Origin: Chryseosolibacter sp964532595
GTDB taxonomy: Bacteria; Bacteroidota; Bacteroidia; Cytophagales; Cyclobacteriaceae
NCBI GenBank assembly: GCA_964532595.1
Contig: CAZHIQ010000010.1
Coordinates: 27,414 to 91,413, forward strand
Reading direction: 5' to 3'
Length of the DNA: 64,000 nt
Shown here one piece after another: positions 43,401-50,210 of this stretch. The notes under the pieces were generated by a model that saw nothing but the letters and a program-made list of their open reading frames with translations, made no database searches and was not told where the DNA came from. The stretch's first letter is position 1, and each line of letters starts with the position of its first letter. Both the position numbers and the translations under genes were made by a program.

Positions 43401-43583
43401 CCGGGGGCTACGGTAAAGGTTTTTAACAAATGGGGCATGGCTGTCTTCGAATCAACGAACTATGACCGTCCGTGGGATGGCAAGTTTAATGGCAAGACGC
43501 TCGAGCCCGGCACTTATTACTACGTTGTTGATTTGCGCAACGGCGAAGCCGTTCAACAAGGTTACTTGATGATTCTCAAATGA
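40434..43583 (+). CDS. SprB-repeat surface protein with gliding-motility-associated (T9SS type B) C-terminal domain
   Basis: A 1049-residue protein. After a signal peptide (IFALLTVGPWAIAQ) comes a beta-rich region of about 480 residues without recognisable domain (MWGGGSAPGLNMNFQIFPQY). Six SprB repeats follow at about 500-960, each with a Cys, G-G-T-x-P-Y, a W-S-x-G turn and a closing V-T-D-x-x-G-C. The C-terminal 85 residues are a type B domain (IPNAFSPNGDGTNDEW, VFNKWGMAVFES, PWDGKFNGKTLEPGTYYYVV). SprB itself is the motile adhesin of gliding Flavobacterium. Its stop overlaps the next start by four bases (ATGA). Secreted by type IX and likely surface-bound. Confidence 0.93.
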   Translation: MKYIWIFALLTVGPWAIAQKTVQQYPVFQTTGQSMWGGGSAPGLNMNFQIFPQYKVEVPFNTESFTKFRFSGLDFGAVLDGHVAFGVGPFEFDISGFTAGSIDVDYPAMVNMEVPDDNTFNPGETVVIRSGFQALPGATLKTEYPSADEGKIGLYMGMLFDASFGFRACFAGCTPRVSIVPPPGIPMPSPLYDEPFTFFEMSKTGLTIVCNNQLNSPPENPIQCFFPSGFDEDETPEWTISNGAFSGTLKFPDVETTSSLNGINLSASGSDPYVIPSVNIIELLGYIPPIKPAMQVIQGSFTQNIFPDATGTMRGITIEWALVSIDFNIPISQSQEFHFRPTIYTTLTFPDTVDYVIHSRKSGNIPGRGVKFEYEAGDSISVRFPCHYDFMDVYAQHRIRNRFSNKTFDNIALELDFAVFDFALIIDPYIIIPRVCIPIPFASNICIGPVGFPGATVDPPPLVDPAPITLVSQDFPPYFEDEWELGGFNVVDVPQPFRLYPRKRQTQFAVEHISCHGDSTGTIVTTIPDAVEPLKYEWSFGSTDPNPVDVPAGRHYVKVTDANGCEFIETVEILQPPAIDLQLDAGTIACAGGDTEIEVTGTGGTGALTYTWSTGEITPFVSGKTAGTYEVTATDGMGCSATTSLTLEDPLPLELGIAKAVDPSCAGADDGSIEIFVQGGTAPYRYEWSNGSSLRDQQFLEGDTYSIEVTDANGCTATDAVTLVEPTELEATLSKLSDVSCFGLNDGSLQVAVDGGTPPYQYRWYDSLVTLSETGATIAHLQRGNYAVEVTDSRGCRVVRKGQVTEPQSPLHADIKAMIGNCFNTSSGSLDLTVQGGTPPYTYQWSNGQTVEDLSFVPAGTYTVTVTDAQGCVYSNKARLTDPQPVRVHISREDVSCMEQADGQLTITSIQGGVPPYTVQWSTGESTETISDLPVGTYSVTVMDAVGCQVTESREIRGNEADCLFIPNAFSPNGDGTNDEWNIRNLDLYPGATVKVFNKWGMAVFESTNYDRPWDGKFNGKTLEPGTYYYVVDLRNGEAVQQGYLMILK

Positions 43584-45298
43584 AACGCACGCTCCTCCTA
43601 TGTATGATATTTCTGTCACCTGCCGTTGGGGTGTGGGCTCAATGTAATTATACATTCAGTATCGCAGGGACGCCGGTGCGTTGTTTTGGCGAATCCAATG
43701 GAACTGCTAAGTTGACCATCACGCCGAAAGGTGCCGATACTTCACCTTATGAGATTCAGTGGTTCGACGGCTATGACCAGGATTTCCGTAGCGATTTGCC
43801 CGCGGGAACGCACTTTGTCAAAGTCACGGACAGCTATGGTTGCGCCACTACCGAATTCATCACGATCGATCAACCGCGTCTCTTGACTACTTCATTATCG
43901 GCAACCCACGTGCAGTGTCATGGGGAACCGCAGGGGAGTATAGACCTAACGGTGGAAGGGGGAACAACACCGTATACATATCAATGGTCGAACGGAGAAA
44001 TCACGGAAGACGTCTCCATGCTTACGGCGGATATTTATAGCATTAGAGTCCTTGACTTCAACGGCTGCGAAGCTATCGATGGAGTTACCATACGCGAACC
44101 TGAGAAGCTGAGGATCGTTCCTTCCATAACGGCGGTGTCATGCAATGGGGGAGAGGACGGCTCCGTTCGCGTAACAGCCTTCGGCGGCGTCCAGCCTTAC
44201 CGTTACGACTGGAGCAATGGTGTCACTATTCCCGATGTCTTCAACCTATCGGCGGGCGGTCATGACATTACCATCACCGATGCCAACAATTGCGTCCTTA
44301 TTGAAACGATTGTGGTCCCGCAGCCACCGCCACTCGGTGTGACGTTTGATGTTAAGAAGGCGAGTTGTTTTGATCTTCCCGACGGAGAAATCGTCGCCCA
44401 CGTAACGGGGGGTACACCCGATTATCGGTATAGCTGGTCGAACTCCTCGTTTGTTCTCGGCGATACCACCGCGAATCCGGTGAATCTTTATCGCGACGAC
44501 TATACGTTGCAGGTAACAGATGCCAATGGCTGTACTTTGCGCGACCGCGTCCGCGTGGAGGAACCGAATCCTCTTGTCATCAACCTCGAAGCAGAAGATG
44601 CGACATGCTTCAGTAAGCCCGACGGGATAATTGATCTGAGCGTCAGCGGTGGAACCACGCCGTACTCCGTTCTGTGGTCGACCGATGATCGTTCGGAAGA
44701 CTTGCTCGGGCTTCCGGCCGGGCAATACCAGGTTGTTGTAGTCGACGCGCTTGGCTGTTCCCGGTTTGGTGAAATCAGGGTCGGACAGCCCGACAGTCTG
44801 GATTTCCGGGTGACGGTGACCGCTGTAAGTTGTAAGGATGAAACGGACGGCCGTATTGCCATTCGCCCGAAAGGGGGAACTCCAGGCTATTCCGTTCTTT
44901 GGTCCAACGGAGAAACGGCGCTTACGATTGACGAGCTGCGAGGTGCCACCTATTCGGTGGTACTTACCGACGCACAGAGTTGCAAGTACGAAGCCGAGTT
45001 TGAAGTACCCGTCACCCCTGAGGCGTGTATCACCCCCGTTGGTGTTCCGAATACCTTTACGCCTAACGGAGACGATTATAATGACTTGTGGGTCATTAAC
45101 CACTACGAAGAATATCCTGAGATGGAAGTAGCCGTGTTTGACCGTTGGGGGCAACGCGTCTTTTACTCGAAGGGCTATGAGAAGCCCTGGGATGGAACGT
45201 ATCAAAACCAAATCGTTCCCCCGGGTGTGTATTACTATACCATTAAGCTGAACAATGGCGATGCGCCATTCACTGGAACCTTAACTATTATCCGATGA
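43580..45298 (+). CDS. Second SprB-repeat protein with T9SS type B C-terminal domain
   Basis: A 572-residue protein with a signal peptide (LLLCMIFLSPAVGVWAQ) followed at once by six SprB repeats, the first more diverged. Typical repeat pieces are GGTTPYTYQWSNG and VTDANGC. It lacks the unique N-terminal region of its neighbour. The C-terminal domain (VPNTFTPNGDDYNDLWV, VFDRWGQRVFYSKGY, PWDGTYQNQIVPPGVYYY) targets it to type IX secretion. Some repeats share long runs of identical bases with the upstream gene, pointing to duplication. Start and stop overlap both neighbours by four bases. Confidence 0.93.
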   Translation: MKRTLLLCMIFLSPAVGVWAQCNYTFSIAGTPVRCFGESNGTAKLTITPKGADTSPYEIQWFDGYDQDFRSDLPAGTHFVKVTDSYGCATTEFITIDQPRLLTTSLSATHVQCHGEPQGSIDLTVEGGTTPYTYQWSNGEITEDVSMLTADIYSIRVLDFNGCEAIDGVTIREPEKLRIVPSITAVSCNGGEDGSVRVTAFGGVQPYRYDWSNGVTIPDVFNLSAGGHDITITDANNCVLIETIVVPQPPPLGVTFDVKKASCFDLPDGEIVAHVTGGTPDYRYSWSNSSFVLGDTTANPVNLYRDDYTLQVTDANGCTLRDRVRVEEPNPLVINLEAEDATCFSKPDGIIDLSVSGGTTPYSVLWSTDDRSEDLLGLPAGQYQVVVVDALGCSRFGEIRVGQPDSLDFRVTVTAVSCKDETDGRIAIRPKGGTPGYSVLWSNGETALTIDELRGATYSVVLTDAQSCKYEAEFEVPVTPEACITPVGVPNTFTPNGDDYNDLWVINHYEEYPEMEVAVFDRWGQRVFYSKGYEKPWDGTYQNQIVPPGVYYYTIKLNNGDAPFTGTLTIIR

Positions 45299-46284
45299 AC
45301 CGGTTTGCCATAAAAATATTGCTGTCAATAGCCTCCGTTGTCACGACGACCACGTGGATCTATGCTCAACAATACACTCCGCGGACGCACTTTTATGAGA
45401 ACCGGTTGGCCTACAATCCGGCCTCCGCAGGCGTAGAAGAAGAAATTCCTATCCGATTGAACTTTCGACAACAGTGGCAAGGACTGAAGGATGCCCCCTA
45501 TACCCAGACATTGTCGTCGCAGGCTTTCGCTGGAAGGCATATCGGGCTGGGACTCGTCCTGTACAATGATGTTGGCGGGCCGGCGCGAAATACAGGCCTG
45601 CAAGCTTCTGTGGCTCGCCATTTCGCCCTCGATTCTGAGGGGAGACGATGGCTTTCCTTTGGAATGTCGCTGTTGCTGTATCAGTTCAAGTTCGACGTCA
45701 GCAGCCTCCGGACGGACAAGCCGAACGACCCCGCCGTCTATGCCCTAAGTCGTCAAAACAGCAGGCTGGTCCCGGATGCCGCGACCGGTGTCTATATCAA
45801 CGATGACAATGGCTTTGTAGGCATATCGGTGCTCAACCTCATTGAGAGTCGCTCCGACATCTTCACCGCTCCAGAGAACCCGAACACGGTAGGACGTACC
45901 TACTACCTGATTGCGGGTTACCGGTTCCCCCTTACTGAGAGGTTTTCCATTGAGCCGGTAGCGCTGGCAAAACTGACCGATAGCAAAACCTGGCAAGCCG
46001 ATGCCATGATTAAAGCAAACTTTGATCAGTACTGGGGTGGTTTCTCCTACCGAACCAACGATGCAGCTTCAATTCTCCTCGGCTTACGCATTGACATGTT
46101 CAGCTTCGCTTACAGCTACGACTACCCCCTTAACGACCTGGGTGTATTCAACACTGGCACCCACGAAGTAACGGTGGCGGTTCACATCTTCAACGCCCAG
46201 TCGCGCACGGGTGCAAGTGCCGCCAGAGGTGGTCCTGTTCGTCGGGTAAAAGGCACGGGATATAATCCCCGTCGATGGCAATAG
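45295..46284 (+). CDS. PorP/SprF-family outer-membrane protein
   Basis: A 329-residue protein. A signal peptide (ILLSIASVVTTTTWIYAQ) is followed by the family motif YENRLAYNPASAGVEE and by alternating hydrophobic strands of an outer-membrane beta-barrel (IGLGLVLYNDVGGPARNTG, LLGLRIDMFSFAYSYDYPL). SprF is needed for secretion or attachment of SprB in Flavobacterium; members are usually encoded right after their type B substrates, exactly as here. The last about 25 residues are basic (RRVKGTGYNPRRWQ). It closes the operon and ends ten bases from a convergent gene. Confidence 0.94.
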   Translation: MNRFAIKILLSIASVVTTTTWIYAQQYTPRTHFYENRLAYNPASAGVEEEIPIRLNFRQQWQGLKDAPYTQTLSSQAFAGRHIGLGLVLYNDVGGPARNTGLQASVARHFALDSEGRRWLSFGMSLLLYQFKFDVSSLRTDKPNDPAVYALSRQNSRLVPDAATGVYINDDNGFVGISVLNLIESRSDIFTAPENPNTVGRTYYLIAGYRFPLTERFSIEPVALAKLTDSKTWQADAMIKANFDQYWGGFSYRTNDAASILLGLRIDMFSFAYSYDYPLNDLGVFNTGTHEVTVAVHIFNAQSRTGASAARGGPVRRVKGTGYNPRRWQ

Positions 46285-46294
46285 ACCAGCGCGT

Positions 46295-47662
46295 CTACTG
46301 AGCGGTTTCCAGTTTCTTGAGCGCGGCTTCGATGAACGTTGCGTCGAGCCACTTGTCGCCAATGAACACTCCGGAAATCTTCCGGACGTTGTTGATGTCT
46401 TCCAGAGGATTTCCGTCCAGAAGAATGAGATCGGAAACGGCATCCTTCGCAACAAGCCCTGCATCAGGCCTTCCAAGGTAACGCGCGACGTTGACGGTAC
46501 CGGTTACAAGCGCCTCATATGGCGTCAGCCCTGATTTAACGAGGTACTCGAGTTCGTTATGGGTAGAGAATCCGGGGACGTTGAATATCTGCGGCGCATC
46601 ACAACCCAGGAGGAGCCCCACGCCGCTACGCTGGCATTCCAGAATCAACTCGCGACGTAGCTGTACAAAGCGCCGAACCTGCTCCGCGTCATACTTAGGG
46701 TTATTCATCAAACTATTCTTGCTGTTAATCCATTGCCGTGTAATCGCTTCCGGCATATAACGGTTGTGGGGATCGTGTTGAAAATCATCGGCCGAATAGT
46801 CGGGACTAAACCACCGCTCGGCGAGAGACTGTGTCGGGACCACCCAAATATTGTTGTCTTTGAGACTTTTCATCAGACGGGGTATCTGACCGCGGTCAAC
46901 TTTGTCTGCGACATACATACCGAAGAGCCCGGCCTCCGGCTCCGGAATCTTCTCGATGTTGGGGACCAATCCTTCAATGAAACCATCGAGATGATCTATC
47001 GACGAATACCCGGCCTCAATAGCACGCCACACACCGACTCCGTAAGACACGTGCCCGACAAAAGGGATATCAACTTGCTTAGCCGCCGCGGCGATGGCGT
47101 CGAATTTCGGCCGGGTGAGTCCGGGATGAAGCTTGAGATAATCGTAGCCGGCTTCTTTTTGTCGGCGAACCATGGCAGCTCCTTCTTCAGGAGATTTTAC
47201 ACTCATCCCGTTAAAAGAGGGACCGGTAGTATACAAGTTCGGCCCCAAAATTTCGCCGCGTTGAACCCCCGTCCGTAAAACGAGATGGTTGGGGTGACCC
47301 AGCATCCCCCGAATCGTCGTGATGCCGTTAACAAGGAACAGGGTGAATACATTCTTCGCTGATTCTATATCACCGTCAGGAGGGACGTGAGCATGCATCT
47401 CGGCAAGACCCGGCATCAGAAACTTGCCCGCAGCCTCCACCACGACAGCGTTCCGATCATAACGTACGCTTCCCGCAGGGCCGATATCCTGAATGCGTCC
47501 GGCCCGGACAATAACATCCTGACGCTCCAATACGCCCTCCCGATCCATAGGGATAACATTGACGTTTTTAAATACAACCTGACGATCGCTCGAAGAAACG
47601 GGCTGTTGTGCCAAACCCGATAGGGTCAGCAGCAGACAGGCAGCGAGTAGGATTCTTTTCAT
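46295..47662 (-). CDS. Secreted amidohydrolase-family protein
   Basis: A 455-residue protein. The ATG giving MKRILLAACLLLTLSGLAQQ supplies a signal peptide; a longer frame begins in the divergent promoter region. Metal-binding motifs are MHAHV (HxH), a later lysine candidate in KLHPGL, VGHVSYG and HLDGF histidines, and an aspartate in LLGCDAPQ. It belongs to the imidazolonepropionase/dipeptidase-like group of periplasmic amidohydrolases. The substrate could be a peptide, lactam or other amide. It is divergent from an ECF sigma gene with a shared, operator-like upstream region. Confidence 0.92.
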   Translation of the reverse strand: MKRILLAACLLLTLSGLAQQPVSSSDRQVVFKNVNVIPMDREGVLERQDVIVRAGRIQDIGPAGSVRYDRNAVVVEAAGKFLMPGLAEMHAHVPPDGDIESAKNVFTLFLVNGITTIRGMLGHPNHLVLRTGVQRGEILGPNLYTTGPSFNGMSVKSPEEGAAMVRRQKEAGYDYLKLHPGLTRPKFDAIAAAAKQVDIPFVGHVSYGVGVWRAIEAGYSSIDHLDGFIEGLVPNIEKIPEPEAGLFGMYVADKVDRGQIPRLMKSLKDNNIWVVPTQSLAERWFSPDYSADDFQHDPHNRYMPEAITRQWINSKNSLMNNPKYDAEQVRRFVQLRRELILECQRSGVGLLLGCDAPQIFNVPGFSTHNELEYLVKSGLTPYEALVTGTVNVARYLGRPDAGLVAKDAVSDLILLDGNPLEDINNVRKISGVFIGDKWLDATFIEAALKKLETAQ

Positions 47663-47707
47663 GCCTTTGTCGATTTGTTTTGAATAGCGGAAGTAGAAAA
47701 AATAGAA

Positions 47708-47728
47708 AACGTCCCGTACTCGGACGTT
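47708..47728. promoter_or_regulatory. Perfect inverted repeat in the amidohydrolase/ECF sigma divergent region
   Basis: AACGTCC and GGACGTT form a perfect seven-base inverted repeat with a seven-base spacer. It covers the expected -33 area of the ECF gene promoter (its -7 box starts 14 bases on) and lies 46 bases upstream of the divergent start, so one bound protein could affect both genes (inference). Confidence 0.4.
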
Positions 47729-47742
47729 ATGCAATTATCCAC

Positions 47743-47750
47743 TACCTTTG
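47743..47750 (+). promoter_or_regulatory. -7 box of the ECF sigma gene
   Basis: TACCTTTG fits TAnnTTTG exactly. It would start transcription about ten bases before the TTG start, or 34 before the alternative ATG. Confidence 0.45.
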
Positions 47751-47766
47751 TTGAAAATAGCCAAAA

Positions 47767-48363
47767 TTGACGCACGAGCAAATCATATCAATGTATCAGC
47801 CGCTGCTTGAACGCATTGCCATGCGCATGCTGAAGTGCAAGGCAGATGCCCAGGACATCGTGCAAGACACCTTTCTCAAATGGCTTTCTCAGGAGCATGA
47901 GAAAATTCGCAATACGAAAGCTTATTTGATCCGCTCCGTAACCAATAATTGCCTCAATCACCTCAACGCTCTAAAGAACAAGCGATTACAGTACCTTGAA
48001 TCGCTTAATATTTCGGAGATTATTGAGAAACTCCGCGAAACGGCCGACTTTTCGCATATCGATGTTGAAGCCGAGCTCACAAGGGCGTTTCAGGTTATTC
48101 ATACACGTCTTGAACCCCTGGAGCGAGCGGTTTATGTATTGAAGGAAGTATTTGATTTCGATTATAAGGCTCTTCAGCAATTGCTGGATAAGAAACAGGA
48201 TCACTGTCGCCAGCTCTTCTGCCGCGCGCGCAAGAAAATTACTGATGAGAAACTACAACTGGCAGCATTGCTTCAACCCCGAAAAGAAGCCCTTCTGGAG
48301 GGTTTTCGGAAGGCTTGCGCCGGACAGCCGTTCGACCTTGTCACCCAACTAAAGCTCGCCTGA
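47767..48363 (+). CDS. ECF-type RNA polymerase sigma factor
   Basis: A 198-residue sigma factor. Region 2 is at about 8-75 (LKCKADAQDIVQDTFLKWL, NTKAYLIRSVTNNCLNHL) and region 4 at about 105-165 (LEPLERAVYVLKEVFDFDY). Relatives of the SigJ group carry a SnoaL domain at the C-terminus; here only about 35 residues follow region 4. No anti-sigma gene is adjacent, so control may be by the upstream inverted repeat or by the C-terminal tail. The start is a TTG that keeps a family-like N-terminus (THEQIISMYQPLL); an ATG eight codons in is the alternative. Confidence 0.9.
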   Translation: MTHEQIISMYQPLLERIAMRMLKCKADAQDIVQDTFLKWLSQEHEKIRNTKAYLIRSVTNNCLNHLNALKNKRLQYLESLNISEIIEKLRETADFSHIDVEAELTRAFQVIHTRLEPLERAVYVLKEVFDFDYKALQQLLDKKQDHCRQLFCRARKKITDEKLQLAALLQPRKEALLEGFRKACAGQPFDLVTQLKLA

Positions 48364-48478
48364 TTAATTTTTTTCAAAAAAAAGACGGAAGTCTGTCACA
48401 AAACTGCCCCGGCTTTTGTCTTATCTATCACGCCGGAAGAATTTTTAACGGCCGCCTAAAACAGTAAACCTAATTTTC

Positions 48479-49246
48479 ATGACCATTCTGCTCATCTTTG
48501 CTGCCCACTGGTACCTCTCGCTTTTCTTTCAGACTTTTTTCCTCCATCGGTACGCGTCCCACCGGGCGTTTACGATGAACAAAACGACTGAAAAGGTATT
48601 CTTTGTGCTTACCTGGATATTTCAAGGCTCGAATTACCTGAGCCCCTATGGATACGGTGTTATGCACCGCATGCACCACGCTTTTGCTGACACGGAAAAT
48701 GATCCCCACTCGCCGAAATACGACGAGACCATCTGGAACATGATGTGGAAGACAAAAACGATCTACTCAGCCATTGCCAACCGCAAAATGGTGCCGGATA
48801 AGCGCTTTACCGAAGGTGTACCGGTATGGGAATCGTTCGACAAATTCGCACGCTCATGGCCGTCGCGTATTTTCTGGGGATTGGTTTATACCTTCCTTTT
48901 CGTCCAGTTCGCAACCGCCTGGTGGCAATGGTTGCTGCTGCCCGTTATGTTCCTGATGAGCCCGATTCATGGTGCCATTATCAACTGGTTCGCCCATAAA
49001 TACGGATACCGCAACTTTGAAGTAGGAGACACATCGAAAAACTTCCTGCCGTTCGACTTCTTGATGATGGGGGAAAGCTACCACAACAACCACCACAAGC
49101 ATGGCAACCGCGCCAACTTCGGCGGTATTCGCTGGCACGAACTTGACCCCACTTATCAGGTCATCAAAGTCCTCGATAAAATTGGTGTGATCAAGTTGAG
49201 GGAACAGAAGACAGTAGAGTTTGAAGGCGTCAAGAAAGCCGCCTGA
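48479..49246 (+). CDS. Acyl-CoA/fatty acid desaturase
   Basis: A 255-residue membrane di-iron enzyme. The three histidine boxes are present: HRYASH at 23-28, HRMHH at 63-67 and ESYHNNHH at about 198-205. Four or so membrane helices lie between them. Shorter than animal stearoyl-CoA desaturases but normal for this bacterial group. It should introduce a cis double bond, probably delta-9, into membrane acyl chains and so adjust fluidity. It is monocistronic with a strong terminator. Electron donor genes are not nearby. Confidence 0.94.
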   Translation: MTILLIFAAHWYLSLFFQTFFLHRYASHRAFTMNKTTEKVFFVLTWIFQGSNYLSPYGYGVMHRMHHAFADTENDPHSPKYDETIWNMMWKTKTIYSAIANRKMVPDKRFTEGVPVWESFDKFARSWPSRIFWGLVYTFLFVQFATAWWQWLLLPVMFLMSPIHGAIINWFAHKYGYRNFEVGDTSKNFLPFDFLMMGESYHNNHHKHGNRANFGGIRWHELDPTYQVIKVLDKIGVIKLREQKTVEFEGVKKAA

Positions 49247-49275
49247 CGCAACTCAGCTTGAAATAATTGGAGAGA

Positions 49276-49300
49276 GGTCCAGCGCATGCTGGACCTTTTT
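49276..49300 (+). terminator. Terminator of the desaturase gene
   Basis: GGTCCAGC-GCAT-GCTGGACC, a perfect eight-base-pair stem, is followed by TTTTT. It lies 29 bases after the stop codon. On the other strand no T-run follows, so it serves mainly the plus strand. Confidence 0.92.
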
Positions 49301-49303
49301 CAT

Positions 49304-50203
49304 TTAGCCTCCCACCGCAGAACTCGCATGTGCCGACGGAGGCGCCCGATGCCCGCGGCGCCGGGCCCACACTCGCGTAAAGGCTGCTCCGAAAAGAAGA
49401 ATTAGTCCCGCGTACGACACCCAAAGCATGATCAACACGACCGATCCCGCCGCTCCATAAGTTGAGCCGGGTTCACTTTTACCGAAATAGAGCCCGAGAA
49501 GGAACTTGGCGATCACAAACAAAAACGAAGTGAGGATGGCTCCAATCCAGACCGTACGCCACCGGACACTGGCGTCGGGAAGGAATTTGAACATTGCAGC
49601 AAACAACACCGTCACCACTCCAAACGAAAAAAGGATGTCGAGTATCTTGAAAATCACCCGAAGACTATCCGAAATGTGCGTAGAGACCCAGTTGGAAACC
49701 GCCGACAACGCGGCTGACAAAACGAGGGATACCAGGAGCAAGAAACCTACGATGAGGATGAGACCGAAAGAGAACACCCGATCCTTCACAAGCTTTAGCA
49801 GCTTACCCTTCGGTTTGGGTTTAACCTCCCAAAGAGTGTTGAAGATCAGTTGAAGGTTGTAGAATACCCCCGTCGCGCCGAAGATCAAGGTAGCCAGGCC
49901 CAGAACGGAGGAAAGAGTTGTTCCCTGTGATTGCGATGCTGTAGCAACAATGCGCTCGATGTCTTCAGAGGCGTTTCCACCAACGGCATCCTCAATTTGT
50001 CGCGAAATTTCTCCGGTAACGGCTTCGTCTCCGAAAAAGTACCCTGCGATGTTAATGATAATGACGAGCAGGCCGGGTAACGACAAAATCGTATAGTATG
50101 AGATTACAATGCTTTTGTTGAACGGGTCAGCCTCTCCGAATACGGTAACCGTTTGTTTGAGGGCCCTCCAAAGTTCTTTCAGAAAATTTCCGACGCGCCG
50201 CAT
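49304..50203 (-). CDS. YihY/BrkB-family membrane protein
   Basis: A 299-residue protein with about six membrane helices. The ATG used gives MRRVGNFLKELWRALKQTVT; a TTG eight codons upstream would overlap the treY stop. Family motifs are SYYTILSLPGLLVIIINIAG, GATGVFYNLQLIFNTLW and GSVVLIMLWVSYAGLILLFG. Old names such as virulence factor BrkB or RNase BN are not supported for this family; a transport role is suspected. It is seven bases downstream of treY and appears to be the last gene of the treZ-treY-yihY run. Any link with trehalose is unproven. Confidence 0.9.
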   Translation of the reverse strand: MRRVGNFLKELWRALKQTVTVFGEADPFNKSIVISYYTILSLPGLLVIIINIAGYFFGDEAVTGEISRQIEDAVGGNASEDIERIVATASQSQGTTLSSVLGLATLIFGATGVFYNLQLIFNTLWEVKPKPKGKLLKLVKDRVFSFGLILIVGFLLLVSLVLSAALSAVSNWVSTHISDSLRVIFKILDILFSFGVVTVLFAAMFKFLPDASVRWRTVWIGAILTSFLFVIAKFLLGLYFGKSEPGSTYGAAGSVVLIMLWVSYAGLILLFGAAFTRVWARRRGHRAPPSAHASSAVGG

Positions 50204-50210
50204 TACTTTT

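Noticed and set aside
44246..45211. Minus-strand frame of 321 codons opposite the second SprB-repeat gene
   Set aside because: Same reason: it mirrors the repeat codons of the real gene.
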